Below, one piece after another: positions 7,520 through 12,720 of a stretch of DNA of 12,720 nt (its first letter is position 1; each line of letters begins with the position of its first letter). Made by a program: the position numbers and the translations under genes. This stretch comes from Anaerolineales bacterium UBA6055 (GTDB lineage: Bacteria; Chloroflexota; Anaerolineae; Aggregatilineales; Phototrophicaceae). The stretch is from assembly GCA_002428985.1 (NCBI GenBank), contig DIYL01000031.1, positions 1 through 12,720 of the forward strand, in the 5' to 3' direction. The notes below the pieces were generated by a model that searched no databases, was not told where the DNA came from, and saw only the letters and a program-made list of their open reading frames with translations.

Positions 7520-9088
7520 ATGAGTGAACGCAGTTCTATTTCCAAAGAGACTCAACCAAAGCAGACTACCCAAGCTCCGGATATAAAGGGTGATGCACAA
7601 GACTCAGCAAATCTTTCTGCTTTGGGAGAGCAATCCATCTCCTTCACCAATGCCGATCTTGATAATGTATTGAGGTTGCAACGCACACTCGGTAACCAAG
7701 CTACTATGCAATTGATGGGGAAATCTCATAACAAAATCAATCGTACGCTCAACTTACGTATGGCAGGTGCAATTCAAAGAGAAGGAGATGATGAGGGTAT
7801 CGTTGAAGAACAAGCTCATGATCATGACAATTCCAGTCTTGAAGGTCTTCCAGAAGTTGATTCCTCCGCAAGGAGAGAGGAGGACAATACGGAACCCGCT
7901 CCTCCTAAGTTATCCGATCCATCTGCCCTTAATGTAATGAACGATAGAGACAGGGTTAAATTTATTAATAGGTTTATCAATAACGATGATCCGCGAAAAA
8001 TACAACCTAGATTTTTACATCGCGTATGGTACCAAGCTCGACGTGTCAGAAATGATCCAAACGACCCATTTAATAAACCCGAGTTTCGCGCTAAAGTCGA
8101 AAGTGCAGATTGGTCGTGGATGTTGGAAGCCACTTCAGTTGAGGAGCTCAAAACATTACATCAAATGCGCAATGCATACCTGAATCAAGAGGATATCGAT
8201 AAGTCTCCATGGGAACAATTTAAAAAAGGGACACAGGGTACTGCATCAGTCGCTTCTGCTGGTTTCACAGTATTAGAGGGGGTGGAGACTATCAAGAAAA
8301 TCGCTGACAACAATGATGGTGGTACAGACGCTTTCGGTTCGGTGATGGAAAATGTAATCCTTTGGATCATGGGTAAAATCTTCGCTGGTGTGGCAATTGG
8401 TTTCGATCTAATTAAAGCGTTTGGGTATCACAAAAAACGACGAGATGGTTATAAAGCGGCACTCGATCGAGCTGGCATTGATGAGGAAACTGATCTATCT
8501 GAACTTGAACCCGGTACAATGTCCGAGGATAAACTAGCAGTTGCTGAAGTTGCCCAATATGCTTACAAAAAGACATCTCGCGCCTATTCATATACAATTG
8601 CTAAGATTATCACGAAGCTAGTCAAATGGATTATGTATGCCATTACTATGACAACTGGTGGAGCAACGGCAGCAGTTACAGGTACATTAGCTATCGGGGC
8701 GGACATTGTCCGTGTATCAGCGGCATCTGCTCTTAAGTTAAAAGGGGCAATTAAAGCCTTAATGGGGACTAAAGGTCAAGCACGCGCCCAAAATGCTGAT
8801 GTACTTGTCAAACAAGCCTCTAAGGGAAGTGAAGAAGCAATGCGTGTCATTTATGATGTCGACCCCTTTGACCATATCAAGGCTGTACAAACATACGTAG
8901 GGGTAAAACGCGAAAAGTTACCCAAACCGGAAACCTTTGAGATATTTGTAGACGAATGGGATCCGAAAAAGAACAAGCGACTAGCTAATAATGGTTACAG
9001 TAATCGTCGGCGTGTAGGTATATATTCTAAACCCGAAGTTCGGGCAGCCCTATCATCAGCATTGAAAGAAACAATGAAATCCCAATAA
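7520..9088 (+). CDS. 522-aa protein with LQRTLGNQA motif and hydrophobic segments; candidate injection-system cargo
   Basis: No signal peptide. Residues 1-130 are polar and probably disordered except for LRLQRTLGNQATMQLM at 51-66 and an IQRE at 85-88. I associate this motif pair with N-termini of DUF4157-type and other proteins near extracellular contractile injection systems; no DUF4157 HExxH is present. Residues about 140-235 are a charged helical region. Hydrophobic stretches occur at about 278-300 and 370-398, the latter rich in Gly, Ala and Thr, as in membrane-inserting helices. The C-terminal 120 residues are basic (KGQARAQNAD..RRRVGIYSKPEVRAAL). The overall function is not recognised. 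AAGGA about 8-12 nt upstream supports the start. Its upstream spacer is a decayed copy of the hydrolase leader block, so it may occupy the place of a former hydrolase copy. The RGS protein at 10777-11607 shares the motif. Confidence 0.72.
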   Translation: MSERSSISKETQPKQTTQAPDIKGDAQDSANLSALGEQSISFTNADLDNVLRLQRTLGNQATMQLMGKSHNKINRTLNLRMAGAIQREGDDEGIVEEQAHDHDNSSLEGLPEVDSSARREEDNTEPAPPKLSDPSALNVMNDRDRVKFINRFINNDDPRKIQPRFLHRVWYQARRVRNDPNDPFNKPEFRAKVESADWSWMLEATSVEELKTLHQMRNAYLNQEDIDKSPWEQFKKGTQGTASVASAGFTVLEGVETIKKIADNNDGGTDAFGSVMENVILWIMGKIFAGVAIGFDLIKAFGYHKKRRDGYKAALDRAGIDEETDLSELEPGTMSEDKLAVAEVAQYAYKKTSRAYSYTIAKIITKLVKWIMYAITMTTGGATAAVTGTLAIGADIVRVSAASALKLKGAIKALMGTKGQARAQNADVLVKQASKGSEEAMRVIYDVDPFDHIKAVQTYVGVKREKLPKPETFEIFVDEWDPKKNKRLANNGYSNRRRVGIYSKPEVRAALSSALKETMKSQ

Positions 9089-9384
9089 AGCTGGTCTTAA
9101 ATAGTTTAATCCTGTGTTCAAATGTCACAAACTTAATGCCATAGATGCTAGAATCATCAAATCGACATTCATGGGAGATCATGATGCAAACGACCAAGAG
9201 CATTTACCGAGATTAAGAGTAAATGCGCCTATGAAACATAGGTTTTGCTTTTTGATGTCCATGTTTTGAGAACATATGATTTTGGATATATAAGGAATTA
9301 GAATATTATCTTGATATATCCTTAGCATCTTTACCTTATGTAGCCCTAAGACCATGTTCAATTTCTAAGAGGTATGTAGTTGTA
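9089..9384. other. Intergenic region with two adjacent hairpins
   Basis: Almost 300 nt without a supported gene; an antisense 60-codon frame here has no ribosome binding site or recognisable product. It contains a hairpin GCATTTAC/GTAAATGC (9200-9207 with 9219-9226) directly followed by the terminator described at 9228-9253. The rest is AT-rich and probably holds the promoter of the PAS kinase, whose AAGAGGT ribosome site lies near 9367-9373. Confidence 0.55.
9228..9253 (+). terminator. Probable terminator after the 522-aa gene
   Basis: CCTATG (9228-9233), loop AAA, CATAGG (9237-9242), then TTTTGCTTTTT. The stem is only 6 bp, but a second hairpin stacks immediately upstream. It lies about 140 nt past the stop codon. 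Confidence 0.55.
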
Positions 9385-10515
9385 ATGTCTGCACTAGATT
9401 TGTCATCCACCTTTTTACAGTTCATATTAGACTCCTATCCAGCTATCTGTTCAGTAGTCGATGAAAAAAGCAACATTATCATGGTAAACAATGCTTGGCG
9501 AGAATTTGGACTCAAGTATGGTGCAAGTCAAGACACCATTAATGGTGTTGATCTAAATTACTTAAACGCCTGCCGTCAATTACCAGACAATCCAGAACAG
9601 GCGTTGGTTTTGCGAAGGATAGCTCATAATCTAAGTCTGATCTTGCAGGGTCAACGAGACGAATATTCGATTGAATATGCTGTAACTCCAGGTGCGGACG
9701 GTCAATGGTATTTATTGCAAATCAAGGGATTTGACTTTGACGAATCCCGATACGCTATCATTTCTCATACAGATATAAGCTCGCAAATCGCTTTACAGAA
9801 CCAACTAGCCGAATCATTGGAACAACAAAAGAAGATGAACCACCTCAAGTCAGAGTTCTTAACGATGGTTGCACATGAAGTTAGAACCCCCCTCACTGTA
9901 ATTATGAACCAATTGTATTTGCTAAAAACTAAGAACTTACAGCTGAAACCTGCTGAACGGTTATCCAGATTTGAATTAATGAATGACAGGCTACATGATC
10001 TAGATAAGTTGCTTGATGAACTAATCGAGTTAGGGAAGTATGAGCTGGGAAATGCAAGCGTTAATTATCAGGTGATATACATAAATCAACTAGTAGAAAA
10101 TATCGTCGAAAGCCTACGGACTGTATATGATCCACAATGCAACATTACCATACATCTAGAAACTGAGCAGGCTCAAATTACTTCTGATGTTACTCAAGTC
10201 ACAAAAATAATCACGAATCTAATCTCTAATGCAATAAAATATACCCCTGACCATGATGGTAATATCTATATAACTGTGAGTGTAACTAAGGGCTTTCTCA
10301 ACCTCACTATTGAAGATGAAGGAATAGGTATTCCAAAAGCAGATCTATCTAACTTGTATGATCTCTTTTTTCGATCTGATAATGCGCATTCAATTAATGG
10401 GACTGGTATTGGGCTAAGGATTGTAAAACAGGCTTTAGACCTTCTAGGAGGCAGTATTCGTCTAGATAGTGAATTAGGTCAAGGAACAACCTGTACAGTA
10501 ATGATACCTGTTTAG
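9385..10515 (+). CDS. Soluble PAS-domain sensor histidine kinase
   Basis: 376 aa, no membrane segments, so cytoplasmic. Residues about 8-135 form a PAS domain (SYPAICSVVDEKSNIIMVNNAW..GVDLNYLNACR), a variant often found in such kinases. HisKA follows, with phospho-acceptor H164 in FLTMVAHEVRTPL. The HATPase_c domain shows the N-box (TKIITNLISNAIKYTP, N278/N282), G1 box DEGIGIP (311-317), F-box LFFRSDN and G2 box GTGIGLRIVKQ (339-349). All key residues for autophosphorylation are present, so it should be active. It lacks a receiver domain, and no response regulator is encoded in the window, so its partner is unknown. It is of the HisKA class, unlike the two membrane kinases in the repeat arms. 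AAGAGGT precedes the ATG. It converges on the RGS gene and shares a bidirectional terminator with it. Confidence 0.93.
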   Translation: MSALDLSSTFLQFILDSYPAICSVVDEKSNIIMVNNAWREFGLKYGASQDTINGVDLNYLNACRQLPDNPEQALVLRRIAHNLSLILQGQRDEYSIEYAVTPGADGQWYLLQIKGFDFDESRYAIISHTDISSQIALQNQLAESLEQQKKMNHLKSEFLTMVAHEVRTPLTVIMNQLYLLKTKNLQLKPAERLSRFELMNDRLHDLDKLLDELIELGKYELGNASVNYQVIYINQLVENIVESLRTVYDPQCNITIHLETEQAQITSDVTQVTKIITNLISNAIKYTPDHDGNIYITVSVTKGFLNLTIEDEGIGIPKADLSNLYDLFFRSDNAHSINGTGIGLRIVKQALDLLGGSIRLDSELGQGTTCTVMIPV

Positions 10516-10776
10516 TTTCAGAATATTTTTACGATTAGAATGCAATAAATGAATGCTTTATAATGAAATAGACAAGAGTTTATACAATTTTATTTCGCGC
10601 TTGCAATGCAAATCACATTTAATAGTCCAAATTTACTTGATTTTTGATTTAGAAAGCACATGCGATTGCCCTAAACCTTTACCACCAATAAACATTTGTA
10701 AGTTTCAATATGAAGCAAAACACCATCATAATGATGGTGCTTGTTTTTGACTTGTTAGCCTAATTAATGGAAAGTT
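10516..10776. other. Convergent intergenic region
   Basis: The 261 nt between the stop codons of the PAS kinase and the RGS gene. A 65-codon plus-strand frame spans it but has no ribosome binding site and overlaps the terminator hairpin, so I do not call it a gene. The only structure seen is the hairpin at 10721-10739. Confidence 0.6.
10711..10748. terminator. Bidirectional intrinsic terminator
   Basis: CACCATCA (10721-10728) and TGATGGTG (10732-10739) form an 8-bp perfect stem with a TAA loop. On the plus strand it is followed by CTTGTTTTT; on the minus strand by TTTTGCTTC. It suits the two converging genes on either side. Confidence 0.78.
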
Positions 10777-11607
10777 TTAATCATCATTTTCATCGCTAAT
10801 ATCAACCGCTGCCCCTCGATATGATGCCGCTTGCGGGTCATTGTTTTCTGGATTATTTGCCGCCACCGCCGCTATAGCTCTGTCTACTTCAGGTTGTAAT
10901 TTTTTATCTCGTAACGTTTGAGGAACGTTGGTCGGGTTTGATTCAATCAATCCACCACCTATATACCGACCGTATGCATTACGTGTATGATAGTCAATAT
11001 TGATCTCATATTTTGCTGAGCCAGATATTATATAATGGTCATAGATGACTTCTGCTGCAATGAGTGATGGCGCTCTTTTGTATTTTTCAACTTCTTCTAG
11101 GAACATGGCATTTTCAAGCGCAAATTCTTTCTCCAGATGTTCTTTGAAGAGTTCCCATGCCCCAGGCTTGTTCATACATTCGTCAATTGATGTTACATTT
11201 TCGGCAGGCGCCAATCTAATCATCTGAGGCATGTCATACATATCACCATCTAAAGATTCTATTTGAGATTTAATACTTGTTGTCCATCGCCTGAATGGAT
11301 TGCCTAGTAGGGCTCGAATTTTCTTTTCTGCCACACTAAACAACTCCTTATAAGGTGGTGCAGTACTAGGCGGAGTATTAAGCTGTGCTGCTGCATCCGC
11401 CAGTTTCAAGCGTTGAATTTTGCTGTCACGCAACATCTGGATTGTTGCCTGATTGCCAAATGTTTGTTGCATCTGCAAAACAGTTTGTGGTGATGGCGTA
11501 TCCAACTTGGCTTTCTTTGGATCAAATTCATCCTCAGTTGTCGCCAAAGATGCTCGCATCACGGGTTTGCGTGAAGTCATTTTTGGTAGGCGCATTCGAT
11601 TTGTCAT
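10777..11607 (-). CDS. RGS-domain protein with LQ..GNQAT N-terminal motif; candidate effector against G-protein signalling
   Basis: 276 aa, no signal peptide. Residues 1-43 are basic and polar. LQMQQTFGNQATIQML at 44-59 and IQR at 64-66 match the motif of the 522-aa protein. Residues about 138-245 resemble an RGS domain: SIDECMNKPGAWELFKEHLEKEF, then ALENAMF (163-169), EVEKYK, and AEVIYDHYI..EINIDYHTR (185-209). E165, N166, N203 and D205 line up with RGS4 E87, N88, N128 and D130, which include residues that touch G-alpha. The last helices, where RGS4 has L159, D163 and R167, are not recognisable, so GTPase-accelerating activity is uncertain. The tail (250-276) is acidic and disordered. The start overlaps the upstream remnant gene by ATGA, with a full AGGAGGT at 11617-11623. 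The RGS call comes from my own motif alignment. Confidence 0.78.
   Translation of the reverse strand: MTNRMRLPKMTSRKPVMRASLATTEDEFDPKKAKLDTPSPQTVLQMQQTFGNQATIQMLRDSKIQRLKLADAAAQLNTPPSTAPPYKELFSVAEKKIRALLGNPFRRWTTSIKSQIESLDGDMYDMPQMIRLAPAENVTSIDECMNKPGAWELFKEHLEKEFALENAMFLEEVEKYKRAPSLIAAEVIYDHYIISGSAKYEINIDYHTRNAYGRYIGGGLIESNPTNVPQTLRDKKLQPEVDRAIAAVAANNPENNDPQAASYRGAAVDISDENDD
11604..11607 (-). promoter_or_regulatory. ATGA stop-start overlap coupling the remnant peptide to the RGS gene
   Basis: TGA of the 60-aa gene (11606-11604) and ATG of the RGS gene (11607-11605) share ATGA. AGGAGGT (11617-11623) lies inside the end of the small gene, 9 nt from the RGS ATG. This is the strongest ribosome binding site in the window and suggests translational coupling. 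Confidence 0.8.
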
Positions 11608-11786
11608 AGTATTTCTACCTCCTCATCATTGATTATTTCCATAACTGCCTCAAGGTTGCTTGGATCCTCACAGCTCTCAGATGTCGATTCAACCGATGTA
11701 TCATTGTTTGTCCCATCATCTTGTGCCAATGTCAGACCCATAACGGTCAATAACATCAAAATCAAAATAGGAAGTGCTTTTTTCAT
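11604..11786 (-). pseudogene. Internally deleted hydrolase remnant: signal peptide joined to interdomain linker
   Basis: 60 aa from the ATG at 11786 (AAAGGAT upstream; an open frame from 11846 lacks homology before MKKAL). Residues 1-24 are the hydrolase-type signal peptide (MKKALPILIL..LTLAQDD). The product then jumps to NNDTSVESTSESCEDPSNLEAVMEIIN, matching residues 389-415 of hydrolase copy 1 (NNDTSFELTSNICEDPSNLEAVMEIIN), also at the DNA level. The whole catalytic domain is missing, and after EIIN it ends in DEEVEIL. It is therefore a deletion derivative of a fourth hydrolase gene. The frame is intact and may still be translated as a short exported peptide or a leader that feeds ribosomes to the RGS gene through the ATGA overlap. 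It lies just inside the right repeat arm, mirroring copy 1 at the left arm. Confidence 0.85.
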
Positions 11787-11853
11787 AGCTACGATCCTTT
11801 GTCTATATATATTTGTCCCACTTACTGAACCAGATTTCTGATTCACAATCTAT
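11787..11853 (-). promoter_or_regulatory. Likely promoter region for the remnant-RGS pair
   Basis: The 67 nt between the right palindrome array and the remnant start are AT-rich, with TATATATAGAC on the minus strand near 11801-11811 as a -10-like element. The array sits immediately upstream, so a protein bound there could act directly on this promoter. No clear -35 is seen. Confidence 0.4.
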
Positions 11854-11930
11854 TGACAGCAGTCACCAAGTCACATGACCGCAGTCATTTGTCATGTGAC
11901 AGCAGTCATATCAGATGTTGACTGCTGTCA
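11854..11930. promoter_or_regulatory. Array of four TGACnGCnGTCA palindromes (right copy)
   Basis: Sites at 11854-11865 (TGACAGCAGTCA), 11876-11887 (TGACCGCAGTCA), 11897-11908 (TGACAGCAGTCA) and 11919-11930 (TGACTGCTGTCA) are spaced 22, 21 and 22 bp, mirroring the left array exactly. The four-base ends TGAC and GTCA are kept in all eight sites across both arrays, while nearby bases vary, including the site whose core decayed at the left. It lies between the divergent remnant-RGS pair and the rightward kinase, so it could control both. Confidence 0.8.
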
Positions 11931-11998
11931 CTGATATTGGTGTGTGAGATTGGCTAAGCTAATGAAGGGAAGGGATACACAAAAAATAGGTGACCAAG

Positions 11999-12720
11999 AT
12001 GGCGAAGCAAGCTACAATACAACTACGAAGTTTATGGGAAAATGTACTCATGGGTTTCAACCGTGAAATGCAAAAAACACAAACTATAATAGACGATAAT
12101 CTGCTCAAGGTTTTTCGATACGTCAGTCTCGCACGTTTAATCATCACAGTAATTGCCTTGCTCTTCGCCACGTCTCAAGGGATTGAACCTGGACTAAATC
12201 GCTTTCTGATAATCATTGATGCCCTTCTGCTGACGATTTATCTGTTTGCTACACCACTACAAACGATACTCAAGGAGCGTTATCTTCAGATTGCACTCGT
12301 GTGGGTAACAATTTTCCCACTCTTGACCAGTAATCTGGCGATGTATTTGTTTTTTACCTCGCCACCACCGGAGTTATTCCAAACCGAGATTGGTTTGGTT
12401 GAGAATTTTGTTATTTTTTATAACATCGGATTCTCTGTACTTACGCTATTGATTCCTGTTTTGATTATGAGTTGGCTTTACAAGAAGCAAACAATTGTTT
12501 TTTACTTACTTGGTGTCTCCATATTCGATGCTGTTACCATCGTCCTGTTCATTCCAATAGGTAGCAGAGTTTTGATTGCTATCTCCATGATTGTGTTTCG
12601 ATTGTTCCTTCTAGGATTTCTTGGTTTAATCGTAAATTATTTAGTGGGTATACAACGAACACAGGCAAACGCTTTACGTGATTATGCCGCCACCCGAGAA
12701 CACCTCGTCGCCAGTCAGGA
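11999..12720 (+). CDS. Membrane sensor histidine kinase, N-terminal part (runs off the right edge)
   Basis: Open from the ATG at 11999 to the edge, 240 codons without a stop; AGGTGA at 11988-11993 supports the start. The product begins MAKQATIQLRS, with six hydrophobic segments near 40-58, 68-86, 96-120, 135-158, 166-186 and 190-217. The linker RTQANALRDYAATREHLVAS resembles the segment just before the H-box of NarL-type kinases, but the catalytic part is outside the window. Relative to the left copy, substitutions are conservative and fall mainly in the outer loop and helices around 125-190 (PPPELFQ versus PPLELLQ, GVSIFDAVT versus TISILDAAA), the likely sensing region, while the last 25 residues are identical. 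Both copies have intact frames, so both may be functional, with possibly different ligands. Confidence 0.68.
   Translation, partial: MAKQATIQLRSLWENVLMGFNREMQKTQTIIDDNLLKVFRYVSLARLIITVIALLFATSQGIEPGLNRFLIIIDALLLTIYLFATPLQTILKERYLQIALVWVTIFPLLTSNLAMYLFFTSPPPELFQTEIGLVENFVIFYNIGFSVLTLLIPVLIMSWLYKKQTIVFYLLGVSIFDAVTIVLFIPIGSRVLIAISMIVFRLFLLGFLGLIVNYLVGIQRTQANALRDYAATREHLVASQ

Larger units (their letters stand above)
11844..12720. repeat. Right arm of the long imperfect inverted repeat
   Basis: Reverse complement of 1-877, co-linear without indels. It contains the palindrome array, the rightward kinase start and 722 nt of its coding sequence. The outermost 23 bases are identical in both arms and the first mismatches come at the 24th and 28th bases from the edge. 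Confidence 0.93.

Noticed and set aside
7520..9088. DUF4157 metallopeptidase call for the 522-aa protein
   Set aside because: No HExxH motif is visible. Only the short N-terminal motif resembles that group.
10553..10750. 65-codon plus-strand frame between the PAS kinase and the RGS gene
   Set aside because: No ribosome binding site, no recognisable product, and its end overlaps the bidirectional terminator.
1..12720. Transposon with terminal inverted repeats
   Set aside because: The arms are made of kinase coding sequence and operators, and no transposase or recombinase gene lies inside.

Overview
The window looks bacterial. The best guess is a filamentous Chloroflexota-type genome (Anaerolineae-like). 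That rests on gene style only: secreted proteins with a short MKKAL...AQDD leader, an outward HisKA_3-type sensor kinase, and cargo-like proteins carrying an LQRTLGNQA motif. No marker gene is present, so the taxonomy is weak.

Layout. Both ends are the arms of one imperfect inverted repeat (1-877 and 11844-12720, no indels seen). Each arm holds the 5' 722 nt of a six-helix membrane sensor kinase reading outward and running off the window. Upstream of each kinase lies an array of four 12-bp palindromes TGACnGCnGTCA at a 22-21-22 bp pitch. Rightward from the left arm come three tandem, diverged copies of a secreted haloalkane-dehalogenase-like alpha/beta hydrolase. Copies 1 and 2 are fused to two DUF1330-like domains. 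Copy 3 carries an unrelated cysteine-rich tail. Each copy ends in a related stem-loop terminator. Then come a 522-aa protein with an LQRTLGNQA motif and hydrophobic segments, and a soluble PAS histidine kinase. After a bidirectional terminator, two leftward overlapping genes start next to the right arm. One is a 60-aa remnant of the hydrolase gene (signal peptide plus interdomain linker). The other, overlapping it by ATGA, is a 276-aa protein with the same LQ..GNQAT motif followed by an RGS domain, the fold that in eukaryotes binds and regulates G-alpha proteins.

How it may work together (inference). The mirrored kinases and palindrome arrays look like a duplicated signalling and promoter unit facing a set of secreted or injected products. 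The LQ..GNQA motif is one I associate with cargo and DUF4157-type proteins of extracellular contractile injection systems. If that holds, the RGS protein and the 522-aa protein are candidate effectors, and the RGS protein could act on G-protein signalling of a eukaryotic neighbour. No injection-system structural gene is visible here. The remnant hydrolase and the reused intergenic blocks suggest that the hydrolase expression unit has been recycled to express cargo genes.
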